The notes under the pieces were generated by a model, which made no database searches, had not been told where the DNA came from, and saw only the letters and a list, made by a program, of their open reading frames with translations. Shown here piece by piece: positions 8,939 to 16,477 of a stretch of DNA of 57,520 nt (its first letter is position 1; every line of letters begins with the position of its first letter). The translations under genes were made by a program, and so were the position numbers. Source of the stretch: Candidatus Hydrogenedentota bacterium (GTDB taxonomy: Bacteria > UBA8481 > J006); the NCBI GenBank assembly GCA_003697085.1, contig RFFU01000120.1:1-57520 (forward strand), read 5' to 3'.

Positions 8939-10911
8939 ACAGAAAGAGGCGCGGCGGCCCGCACGACCTCGAGAACAGCACGTCGAATGTCTTCCTTCCC
9001 CATACCAAGATCGTTCTTCACGAGTTCCGGAACTCCATGCTCAACAAAGCGGTCTGGAACTCCAATACGTCTCAAGACGACCTTGGCTCCCGCGTCCGCG
9101 AGCGCTTCAGCCACCGCCGAACCGGCCCCGCCCGCAAGAACTCCCTCTTCGATCGTCACCATCCGGGGAACCTCGCGGGCCAATTCGAGAAGGAGGGGAA
9201 GATCGAGGGGTTTGACGAAACGCATATTGACGACGCCGACGGAAAGTTTTTCCGATTCCTCGAGCTCCTCGGCGATCTCGAGCGCCTCGAGCGCTGCGGG
9301 ACCGAACGCAAGGATCACTGCGTCGCGACCTTCCCGCAATCGCTCCGCCCGACCTCGGCGCACCGGTGAAGTGAGTTTCGTTATACCGAAGGCGCTTCCT
9401 CGCGGATACCGTACCGACGCCGGTCCCGGCAGACTCAAGCCCAGTCGCATCATCGCCCGTAACTCGGCATCGTCCTTCGGAACCATCACCGTCATATTCG
9501 GTATCATACGCATATACGCCATATCGAAGACCCCTTGATGTGTCTCGCCGTCGTCTCCGACGATGCCCCCGCGATCCATCGCGAAGAAGACAGGGAGATT
9601 CTGAATCGCGACGTCATGAATGATCATATCGAAGGCTCTTTGAAGGAAGGTGGAATAGACGGCGACGACGGGTCGGAGTCCCGCCGCGGCCATCCCGGCC
9701 GCCGCCACGACGGCGTGCCCTTCCGCGATCCCTACATCGAAACACCTCTCCGGAAAGACCTTCCGGAACTTGTCCAGTCCCGTCCCGCTGGGCATCGCCG
9801 CGGTCAACGCCACGATATCCTTGTTCTCCCGCGCCATCGCAATCAATTCCTCTGAAAAGACCGCCGTCCATGTCGGAACCGAACCCCCGCTTCCCTTCTT
9901 CACTACCTCCCCTGTCTCCGGGTTGTAGCCCGGCTTGGCACCATGATATTTCTCGGGATGCGTCTCCGCCCATTCGACCCCCTTGCCTTTCTGTGTAATC
10001 GTGTGAAGGAGAATCGGGCCCCGCATCTTCTTGATCTGTTCCAGCATCGGAATCAAAACCGAGAGGTCGTGGCCGGGGATCGGTCCGTAATACGTAAATC
10101 CCAATTCCTCGAAAAGAATGTTCGGAAGGACCATATGCTTGAGACTTTCCTTGAGCTTATGAGCTTTGTCGAGAATCTGATTTCCCAGTTTTGCGATCGT
10201 GGGAAAACGCTTGTCAATCAGCGCTTTCTCGTTCAGATGATTAAGAAGATCCTCGATGTCGTCCTTGGCGCGATGGTAAAGAGGAGCTGTCAGGAGGCGA
10301 TTGAGAAAATTTGAAACCGCGCCGACGTTCTCCGCGATCGACATCATATTGTCGTTGAGAATAACGAGGATATCCGTTCCGAGGTCTCCGGCGTTGTTGA
10401 GCCCCTCGTAGGCAAGGCCGCCCGTCATCGCGCCGTCGCCGATGATGGCAACGACCTTCTCGTCCGATCCCCGCAGATCACGAGCCTGGGCGAAACCGAC
10501 GGCGGCCGAGATCGAGGTGGAGGCATGACCGGCTCCGTAACAATCGTACTCGCTCTCGGAACGTTTCAAAAACCCGGCGATCCCTTTGTACGAACGCAAT
10601 GTCGGAAAGACGTCCCGCCGCCCCGTGATGATCTTGTGAGCGTACCCCTGGTGCCCCACATCGAAGATAATCTTGTCCCGAGGAGCGTCGAAAACCTTGT
10701 GGACCGCCAACGTCAACTCGACCGCTCCGAGCGGAGCCCCAAGGTGCCCGCCGCGAACCGAGGTTACCTCAATAATATACCGCCGTATCTCCGCCGCCAA
10801 CTCCTTCAATTCCTCGATGGAAAGCGCCTTCAGATCGGCCGGACTTTCGATCCGCTTCAACAGTTTCATCTTCCGTGCCCCTTCTTCACTCGATGACGGC
10901 TTCCTCTTCAT
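8935..10911 (-). CDS. dxs: 1-deoxy-D-xylulose-5-phosphate synthase
   Basis: First enzyme of the MEP isoprenoid pathway: thiamin-diphosphate-dependent condensation of pyruvate with glyceraldehyde 3-phosphate. Motifs: FDVGHQGYAHKIITGR, the ThDP/Mg loop GDGAMTGGLAYEGLNN...ILNDN, and the transketolase-like pyrimidine domain (AMDRGGIVGDDGETHQGVFD). About 658 residues, usual length is 620-650. The ATG at 10911 is preferred because AGGAGG sits about 5 nt upstream; an earlier in-frame ATG at 10926 shares a base with the ispA stop (TGATG). Preceded by ispA and followed by the GYF gene, so precursor and prenyl chain synthesis are co-expressed. Confidence 0.97.
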   Translation of the reverse strand: MKRKPSSSEEGARKMKLLKRIESPADLKALSIEELKELAAEIRRYIIEVTSVRGGHLGAPLGAVELTLAVHKVFDAPRDKIIFDVGHQGYAHKIITGRRDVFPTLRSYKGIAGFLKRSESEYDCYGAGHASTSISAAVGFAQARDLRGSDEKVVAIIGDGAMTGGLAYEGLNNAGDLGTDILVILNDNMMSIAENVGAVSNFLNRLLTAPLYHRAKDDIEDLLNHLNEKALIDKRFPTIAKLGNQILDKAHKLKESLKHMVLPNILFEELGFTYYGPIPGHDLSVLIPMLEQIKKMRGPILLHTITQKGKGVEWAETHPEKYHGAKPGYNPETGEVVKKGSGGSVPTWTAVFSEELIAMARENKDIVALTAAMPSGTGLDKFRKVFPERCFDVGIAEGHAVVAAAGMAAAGLRPVVAVYSTFLQRAFDMIIHDVAIQNLPVFFAMDRGGIVGDDGETHQGVFDMAYMRMIPNMTVMVPKDDAELRAMMRLGLSLPGPASVRYPRGSAFGITKLTSPVRRGRAERLREGRDAVILAFGPAALEALEIAEELEESEKLSVGVVNMRFVKPLDLPLLLELAREVPRMVTIEEGVLAGGAGSAVAEALADAGAKVVLRRIGVPDRFVEHGVPELVKNDLGMGKEDIRRAVLEVVRAAAPLSV

Positions 10912-10925
10912 TCCCCCTCCTCTCA

Positions 10926-11795
10926 TCAAGATCGCCTCTCAAACACGAAACGTAACAACTCAGTCAATATAGTACTCTCCGCATCGCATTTCTTCAACCC
11001 TTCGACGGACCTTTCAATCAGTTCCGCCGCACGCCGGCGCGACTCCTCAATCCCCAAGACACTCGGATATGTCGTCTTCTTATGTTCGCCGTCCGCTCCG
11101 ACCGGTTTTCCCATCGCTTCTTCCGTCGAGGAAACATCGAGCAGATCGTCAACAATCTGAAAAGCCAGCCCCGCCGCCCGCCCCACCTCGCCCATCGCCG
11201 CGATCGTCTCCCCGGGAGCACGAGCGACAATCGCCCCTCCGACTAGAGACGCCCGGATCAACGACGCGGTCTTTCCAAGATGAATCTCCTCCAACCGCTC
11301 GCCCGTGGCCTCCCGTCCTTCCCCCAATATGTCCAACGCCTGTCCTCCCACCATTCCCCGAACCCCCGCCGCTCCTTCCAATAACCGAACCATTGGAATC
11401 CGAAACCCCTCCTCCAGAGGATCCAGAGCCAGAAAGGCCGCACCGAGAAGAAAAAGCCCCGCGCGAACCGCCGTCGCAACGCCGAAAACCTTGTGGCAGG
11501 ACGGTCTCCCTCTCCGCAAAGCGTCATCGTCCAAGAGCGGAAGATCGTCGTGAATCAGCGAATAGGTGTGAATGTATTCGAAGGCTTTCGCGGCTCGCCA
11601 AGCATGTTCCCCCACCTCCTCCAACCGGATATTCCGTAAAGCGCAAACCGTCCCAAGAAGAAGCCCCGGCCGAAGCCTCTTCCCCCCTCCTTCGAGAACG
11701 TACCACGCCGCCTCGCCCACCCTGCCCCCCTCCTGGAAATCTCCCCGTGACCGAGACAGCAGCCCCTCTCCGACCTGAATCAGAAATTCCTTCAC
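10926..11795 (-). CDS. ispA: Polyprenyl (farnesyl/geranylgeranyl) diphosphate synthase
   Basis: Trans-prenyl chain elongation from IPP and allylic diphosphates. The first Asp-rich motif is DDLPLLDDD (from residue 83) followed by RRGRPS, and the second is FQIVDDLLD (near 215). The bulky residues upstream of the first motif and the length of 289 residues fit a short-chain (C15/C20) synthase, but product length cannot be fixed from sequence. The start is GTG without a strong Shine-Dalgarno, so it may be imprecise. It lies between xseB and dxs, an arrangement seen in many bacteria. Confidence 0.95.
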   Translation of the reverse strand: MKEFLIQVGEGLLSRSRGDFQEGGRVGEAAWYVLEGGGKRLRPGLLLGTVCALRNIRLEEVGEHAWRAAKAFEYIHTYSLIHDDLPLLDDDALRRGRPSCHKVFGVATAVRAGLFLLGAAFLALDPLEEGFRIPMVRLLEGAAGVRGMVGGQALDILGEGREATGERLEEIHLGKTASLIRASLVGGAIVARAPGETIAAMGEVGRAAGLAFQIVDDLLDVSSTEEAMGKPVGADGEHKKTTYPSVLGIEESRRRAAELIERSVEGLKKCDAESTILTELLRFVFERRS

Positions 11796-11947
11796 GGATT
11801 TTTCACTCTCTTCCTTGAATGATCACACATGTTAACATTGAATTGTTCCCGCCGCGCTTTCCAAAAATTCACAGCGAACTCCGAGGATGGGAAAACCGGC
11901 CCCCCCACCGTAATACTCTGTTTGAAATTAATCGGCACGAATCCATT

Positions 11948-12298
11948 CTAAAACGTTACGCCGTCATCATCGTCGGAAAGAGCGGCGACGCTGAAGAGAT
12001 CATCCCCCCCTTCCTCGCCATCTTCCTCCTCCTCGGTTCCTTCGCTTATCCCTTCCTCTTCCCCGGCGATCCGTTTTTCCAATTCCTCAATCCTCAACCG
12101 CGCACGATTGAGCATTTTCGAGGATTCCGCGTGAAGTTTGATTCCCTTTTCGTACAGATGAATGGCTTCTTCAAGCGGCACATCCTCTTTCTCTAACTCG
12201 GCCACCACCCGTTCCAGTTCCTCCAACAACTCCTCGAACGTCTTTCCTTTTCCCTTCCCGCCCTTTCCGGTTTCCTCCGGCTTTCTCTTCGCCATCAT
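11948..12298 (-). CDS. xseB: Exodeoxyribonuclease VII small subunit
   Basis: Small helical subunit of ExoVII, which degrades single-stranded DNA in mismatch repair and recombination; several copies bind each XseA. Core motif: TFEELLEELERVVAELEKEDVP, then LEEAIHLYEKG. The start ATGATG overlaps the xseA stop as ATGA; AGGAAGG and GGAGG lie upstream. The first ~15 residues are Lys/Gly-rich, and the C-terminus carries an acidic tail (EEEEDGEEGGDD), making the protein longer than the ~80-residue norm. The tail is probably disordered. About 150 bases separate it from ispA. Confidence 0.93.
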   Translation of the reverse strand: MMAKRKPEETGKGGKGKGKTFEELLEELERVVAELEKEDVPLEEAIHLYEKGIKLHAESSKMLNRARLRIEELEKRIAGEEEGISEGTEEEEDGEEGGDDLFSVAALSDDDDGVTF

Positions 12299-13722
12299 TC
12301 CTCCACCTTCCTTTCCTCGACTCGACACCTCAACCCCCCCTGAAACAGACGGACGTCCACTCGCTCACCGACGGCCACCTCCGCCGCGGCACGGACGGAC
12401 CGTCCCTCTCGAAATACGACAGCATACCCCCGCCTCAAAATCGCGGTGGGATTGAGCGCGTCGAGGCGGGCGCGAGCAAGCCCCAGGCGGGATTCGTGCC
12501 GTTTCCAATGTTTCCGTGCATCGAGGCGCCCGCGGACAAACCGTAACCGGTTTTCGTGACGTTCCCGGTGGCGGCGCAGCCCCGCCGCAAGCGACTTGAA
12601 CGACGATTGCAACCGCATCGAAAACTCCATCAAGACTCCCCGCGGAGTCCGACGCATCAGAACCGCCCCGGCCCGCTCCAACCTCCGATCGTACCCTTCC
12701 ATAGCGGCGTGGGCACGGATATGGAGGCGTTCCAGAAGTTCACTGATTCGTTGAATCCGAGAATCGATCTCCCTCCCCGGCGATCTGAGAATTCTTCGGA
12801 GTTGAGAGAGATGGCTCCCGTGGCTTTCGATCCGTCGCACCAGCAGATCCCGCAAAGTCCACCGATGGGACTCCAAGCGCTGGAGAAGTTCCTCACGCGA
12901 CGGAGTCATCAATTCCGCCGCCTCCGTCGGGGTCGCCGCGCGCCGGTCCGCCACGAGATCGGCGATCGTTGTGTCCGTCTCGTGTCCGATCGCCGTCACA
13001 ACAGGCATGGGAAGACCCGCGATCGTCCGGGCGACCTCCTCGGAGTTGAAAGCCCAAAGGCTCTCGATGGACCCTCCCCCGCGACCGACGGCAACGACAT
13101 CCACTCCGCCCCGTTCGGCGATCTCGCGCAAGCCCCGCACGATCTCCGGCGCCGCCTCCGCTCCCTCGACCGGCACCGACCGGATCAGAACGGTTGCCAG
13201 AGGATACCTCCTCCGCAAAACCTTCAGAATGTCCCGAAGCCCGGCGCTGTCCCGAGAGAAGACCAAACCGATCCGGCGCGGAAACGGCGGCAGAGGCCGT
13301 TTTCGATCGGCGCTCGTCAATCCCTCCGCAACCAGCCGCTTCTTGATCTCCTCGTACTTGCGATATAACGCTCCCGTCCCGCTCTCGATCATCCGCGCCA
13401 CATTCAACTGGTAACGCCCCCCCTTTTCGTAAACCTGAACCTGCCCCTCCGCAATCACCTCCATCCCCTCCGCGGGCTTGAAGGTCAACGTGCTGTTCCG
13501 GCCGCGGAAAAAGACGCAGTTGAGAACGGACCCCTTGTCCTTGAGGGAAAAATAGATGTGCCCGCTGGTGTGCCTCTTGAAGTTGAAGATTTCTCCGAGA
13601 ACCGCGACATGCGAAAGCCGTTCCTCGCCCTCGATCAGTCTCTTCACGATGCGGGTCACCTGGGTCACCGAAAGGGGAGACAAAGCACCGGCCTCGACAG
13701 GCGCCGAAGAAAAAGAGTTCAC
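12295..13722 (-). CDS. xseA: Exodeoxyribonuclease VII large subunit
   Basis: Catalytic subunit of ExoVII. N-terminal OB-fold (about 15-110: HVAVLGEIFNFKRHTSGHIYF, 21-residue region shown only in part by FKRHTSGHIYF), then the nuclease domain with VGRGGGSIESLWAFN and the family motif GHETDTTIADLVADRRAATP, followed by a long coiled coil. About 475 residues. The GTG start at 13722 overlaps the spoVS stop as GTGA; a longer reading from 13797 would bury the start inside spoVS and adds residues the family lacks. The Shine-Dalgarno is weak, consistent with re-initiation after spoVS. Confidence 0.96.
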   Translation of the reverse strand: MNSFSSAPVEAGALSPLSVTQVTRIVKRLIEGEERLSHVAVLGEIFNFKRHTSGHIYFSLKDKGSVLNCVFFRGRNSTLTFKPAEGMEVIAEGQVQVYEKGGRYQLNVARMIESGTGALYRKYEEIKKRLVAEGLTSADRKRPLPPFPRRIGLVFSRDSAGLRDILKVLRRRYPLATVLIRSVPVEGAEAAPEIVRGLREIAERGGVDVVAVGRGGGSIESLWAFNSEEVARTIAGLPMPVVTAIGHETDTTIADLVADRRAATPTEAAELMTPSREELLQRLESHRWTLRDLLVRRIESHGSHLSQLRRILRSPGREIDSRIQRISELLERLHIRAHAAMEGYDRRLERAGAVLMRRTPRGVLMEFSMRLQSSFKSLAAGLRRHRERHENRLRFVRGRLDARKHWKRHESRLGLARARLDALNPTAILRRGYAVVFREGRSVRAAAEVAVGERVDVRLFQGGLRCRVEERKVEE

Positions 13723-13979
13723 ACGCTGGCGAGGAAGAATTTTATCGCTGTCTTCTCCCTGTCGTCGATCTTGATATCGACGAAGGCGGGACGGCAAACA
13801 AGATCGATCCCGTTGGGTGCCACGTATCCTCGGGCGATCGCAATCGCCTTCACCGCTTGATTGATGGCACCAGCACCGATGGCCTGCATCTCACCCTTCC
13901 CCGTCTCCCGGATCATACTGGCCAATGCCCCCGCCACGGAAGCGGGATTCGATTTTGCGGAAACCTTCAATACTGTCAC
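13719..13979 (-). CDS. spoVS: Stage V sporulation protein S (SpoVS, Alba-like)
   Basis: 86-residue protein matching SpoVS across its length (MTVLKVSAKSNPASVAGAL; MQAIGAGAINQAVKAIAIAR; FVDIKIDDREKTAIKF). In Bacillus it is needed for spore coat and cortex assembly, but the family is widespread in non-sporulating bacteria and has an Alba-like nucleic-acid-binding fold, so its presence does not show sporulation. The GTG start overlaps the ymdB stop as GTGA and its end overlaps xseA as GTGA. It keeps its conserved place after ymdB. Confidence 0.95.
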   Translation of the reverse strand: MTVLKVSAKSNPASVAGALASMIRETGKGEMQAIGAGAINQAVKAIAIARGYVAPNGIDLVCRPAFVDIKIDDREKTAIKFFLASV

Positions 13980-14827
13980 GTCTGCGGGACCTCCTGGATC
14001 CGGGTGATGGAAAGCGCTCGGCCGGTCCGGTAGTCCACCTCGACGACTACCGCCGAAAGAATCAGCCGCCCCGTCCGCGCCACGTCAAGCCGCCGCGGAA
14101 CCCCGGCCATGAACCTTTCGATCACCGCTTTCTTACTCATACCTATAACAGAATCCCGAGGTCCTGTCATCCCCACATCCGTAATATAGGCCGTGCCTTG
14201 ACTCAAAATCTGCTCGTCCGCCGTCTGGACGTGAGTGTGCGTCCCCACCACCGCGGAAACGCGGCCGTTGAGATACCACCCCAGTGCTTGCTTCTCCGAC
14301 GTCGCCTCGGCGTGAAAATCCACGACCGTAACGTGCGTCTGCGCGCCGATCACCTCCAATGTCCGCTCCACCGCGTCGAACGGCGATCCTTCCACGAAGT
14401 TCGGGTCCATAAAAATCCTCCCCATCGCGTTGACCACACCGATCTTCCTCCCGTTCCTCCCCGGAAAGATCCCAAATCCGCGCCCCGGCGTCCTCCTTCC
14501 GGAATTCACCGGTTTAAGAACGTGGATATTCCTCTCCAAAATCTCGAGAATATCCTTCTTCTCCCAAATGTGATTCCCCGAAGTGAAGACATCCACTTCC
14601 GATTTCTCGATTTCTTGAAAAACCCGTGCGGTCAGCCCTCGTCCTCCCGCCGCGTTCTCGATGTTGGCGATCACCAGCTCCGGTTCAAATCTCTCCACAA
14701 CTCCGGGAAGGAGTTCTTCGAGCGCGCGGCGGCCCGGACGACCGACAACGTCTCCCACGAAGAGAACGCGGGTCAGTTCCGGCTTCTTTCGCGCTCGGGA
14801 GGCCGCCGAAGCCGCCGACGCGATCAT
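13976..14827 (-). CDS. ymdB: YmdB-family metallophosphoesterase (TIGR00282)
   Basis: Two-metal phosphodiesterase of the family shown in Bacillus to cleave 2',3'-cyclic nucleotides and to control biofilm and motility choices. Metal and active-site motifs are intact: GDVVGRPGR, NIENAAGGRG, SGNHIW, DFHAEATSEK, GTHTHVQTAD and TDVGMTG. Length 283, slightly above the family's ~265 because of an N-terminal extension (MIASAASAASRARKK) that may not be translated. Normally beside rny; here a toxin/antitoxin cassette and repeats separate the two. Confidence 0.93.
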   Translation of the reverse strand: MIASAASAASRARKKPELTRVLFVGDVVGRPGRRALEELLPGVVERFEPELVIANIENAAGGRGLTARVFQEIEKSEVDVFTSGNHIWEKKDILEILERNIHVLKPVNSGRRTPGRGFGIFPGRNGRKIGVVNAMGRIFMDPNFVEGSPFDAVERTLEVIGAQTHVTVVDFHAEATSEKQALGWYLNGRVSAVVGTHTHVQTADEQILSQGTAYITDVGMTGPRDSVIGMSKKAVIERFMAGVPRRLDVARTGRLILSAVVVEVDYRTGRALSITRIQEVPQT

Positions 14828-15124
14828 CGTCCGAGCCCTTTTCCCCCGATCCGAATCCTCGCACTCATATCGCCGTCTTCCCTTCCGTCACGTCTCACTG
14901 CCTTTTCTACCCAAAACACGAAGAGAACCAGCAACTTATACCGGTTCTGTTGATTGAGCACCTGTCACGCCCTTGCTGGCAAAGAATAAACAATAAATCA
15001 ACGTATGACACGAGGAAAAAACGGGGGACGGGATTACCTCCGGCCGATCCGAAAAAAATCACGCAAACGCCCGCTGATCTTGTTCATCATAAGATTTCCG
15101 TCATAACCGAACGATCGAATTCCG
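14828..15124. other. Gap between ymdB start and toxin reading-frame end
   Basis: AT-richer than its surroundings (14930-15010). Probably holds the promoter of the ymdB operon: a TATAAG lies near 14936-14941 on the minus strand, but I found no -35 at the right spacing. No gene or hairpin seen. Confidence 0.4.
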
Positions 15125-16075
15125 TCACCGCAAATCAGAATCTTTACCGGAGTTCTCCAGGATCCCGCAAAAAGAAAGAATTGCCACAGAAGAGAAAGGT
15201 GAGGAAGAAGGCAAGATGCAGAAGGAAAAAGGAAGAAGGAAAGGGCAAAAGGAAATGCAGCGCAGGTTCTCCAACCCGGGAGCGAAGGCATCCTGCCTGC
15301 AGAAATAAGAGCGGGATATAGGCTTGGCATGGAGGGTAGGTTCTCCAACCTGCGGTGGGGTGATCGGCATGGCGCAGACAGGAGTGTCTACGCTCCACAT
15401 GAAACGGTAACGGAGCGCGAACCCCACAGAGCCGGTCATGGGGGATTGGGATGTCTCGGACAAGAGCATCCGGGCTCCAATACCGTGCTCCAATATAAAG
15501 GTACGTTGTACTACTCCGCCAAGGACCATCAGTATCTCCATCGTCTCCGAGGAAATCCCAGGGTAATCGTCGAACGAAAGAAGCGCGCCCAGAAATATCT
15601 CGTACGACTGATCCGGAAACTTCCGCTCGAAATCGCGCTTGATCTCGGCCTTCGCCCAGCCGTGCCGGTTGTAGAGGAAGGCCGCATCAACCGGATCCTT
15701 CGGTTCGATCGGCCGCCCGGCCGCGTAGATTTTATTGAGAAAAATATCGTAGTCGGAGGCCATTCGGATCCCTTCCCACTTCTCGATCGGATCGATCCGT
15801 GAAAAGGGAAAGAAAACAAACGAAACCTTAACGCCCTCGATCCACAAATCGATATTGTCGATCCCCTCCGTCTCCGACTCCACATCGAAAAAAGAACGCG
15901 CCTTCGTCGAAACCCTTCGAAAAGAAAACTCCTTCTCGTAAAAGAAATCGAGGTCGATGCTCTCCCGGTACCGATGCCGGAACATCACGGCCGAGCCGCC
16001 CGCGAGATGGAATTCCGGAAATGTCTCCCCGACCCGTTTCGCCAGTCCCCTAAGTCTGTTAATCCTTTCCTTCAT
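15125..16075 (-). CDS. AbiEii-type nucleotidyltransferase toxin with a repeat-derived C-terminal tail
   Basis: Residues 1 to about 195 match the AbiEii/DUF1814 nucleotidyltransferase family of type IV toxin-antitoxin systems: GGSAVMFRHRYRESIDLDFF at 26-45, with Asp41 and Asp43 as predicted metal ligands, and DYDIFLNKIYA further on. In characterised members the enzyme modifies tRNA or other targets and is countered by the upstream antitoxin. From about residue 196 the frame runs into intergenic repeats (VGEPTLHA, QVGEP, GLENL and hydrophobic runs come from hairpin and polypyrimidine modules), so the last ~120 residues are not native. The start overlaps the antitoxin gene by 17 nt, typical of co-translated pairs. 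Activity cannot be judged because the tail may destabilise it. Confidence 0.75.
   Translation of the reverse strand: MKERINRLRGLAKRVGETFPEFHLAGGSAVMFRHRYRESIDLDFFYEKEFSFRRVSTKARSFFDVESETEGIDNIDLWIEGVKVSFVFFPFSRIDPIEKWEGIRMASDYDIFLNKIYAAGRPIEPKDPVDAAFLYNRHGWAKAEIKRDFERKFPDQSYEIFLGALLSFDDYPGISSETMEILMVLGGVVQRTFILEHGIGARMLLSETSQSPMTGSVGFALRYRFMWSVDTPVCAMPITPPQVGEPTLHAKPISRSYFCRQDAFAPGLENLRCISFCPFLLPFSFCILPSSSPFSSVAILSFCGILENSGKDSDLR
15180..15410 (+). repeat. Composite repeat array 2 (inside the 3' part of the toxin frame)
   Basis: Contains a purine-rich run (15180-15255), GGAG-loop hairpins at 15262-15279, 15336-15353 and 15374-15391, and a gcatcctgcctgcag segment near 15289. The segment 15235-15279 matches 16393-16439 on the same strand, so similar copies flank the toxin/antitoxin genes as direct repeats. 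Confidence 0.8.
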
Positions 16076-16331
16076 TCCATCGTCTCAACCAGTATCGTAC
16101 CCCGCGTCTGACGGAGTATCGATTTGCCGTCTCGAATGTTTCCTTCGGATACCGGGAGTAAAGTTGCGATATCTCCGTGAAGTCTCCATGTTCCAGAACG
16201 CGAACGAGCAGTTTTTCGAGAGGAGCGAATCCATCCGGGTAATCCCAGAGATACCTTCGCCACACCTCGGGAACCTCGACCTCCTGAGGACAAATCCAAG
16301 GTATTCTTTTTTCACGCGCTCTCGTCTGCAT
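16059..16331 (-). CDS. DUF6922-like antitoxin partner of the AbiEii-type toxin
   Basis: About 90 residues from the ATG at 16331 (MQTRAREKRIPW). The body (VWRRYLWDYPDGF, LLVRVLEHGDFTEISQLY, then RRGVRYWLRRWN) follows the pattern of small proteins commonly found directly upstream of AbiEii/DUF1814 toxins. It is probably a transcriptional or neutralising antitoxin, though no classical helix-turn-helix is obvious. Its end overlaps the toxin start by 17 nt. No Shine-Dalgarno was found, and the frame stays open upstream into repeat sequence, so the start is uncertain. The original promoter may have been replaced by the repeats. Confidence 0.65.
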   Translation of the reverse strand: MQTRAREKRIPWICPQEVEVPEVWRRYLWDYPDGFAPLEKLLVRVLEHGDFTEISQLYSRYPKETFETANRYSVRRGVRYWLRRWNEGKD

Positions 16332-16369
16332 CGCGTGGGAATGCACAGGTACATGGTGAGCCACCTGGA

Positions 16370-16477
16370 GCGGCAAGGAAAAAGGGGGAAGGGAAGGAAA
16401 GGGCAGGAGAAAATGGAGCGTGCAGGTTCTCCAACCTGGTCTGAAACTGTCAAACTGTAAGAATGACACCTTTTGTC
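16370..16477. repeat. Composite repeat array 3, with end module abutting the rny stop
   Basis: Purine run, a GGAG-loop hairpin (16422-16439), then the end module (tgtcaaactgtaagaatgac, 16448-16467, followed by acctttt), which stops directly against the rny TGA. Matching end modules abut rplU (24173-24204) and mfd (49538-49567). The internal purine run is inverted relative to those arrays. Confidence 0.8.

Noticed and set aside
8455-9369. 304-codon plus-strand frame over the GYF gene and the end of dxs
   Set aside because: Arg/Pro/Ser-rich shadow of two supported genes.
13719-13979. SpoVS as evidence of sporulation
   Set aside because: The family is common in non-spore-formers and no other sporulation gene is present.
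14930-14945. Sigma-70 promoter for ymdB
   Set aside because: TATAAG is present but no -35 at 16-18 bp spacing was found.
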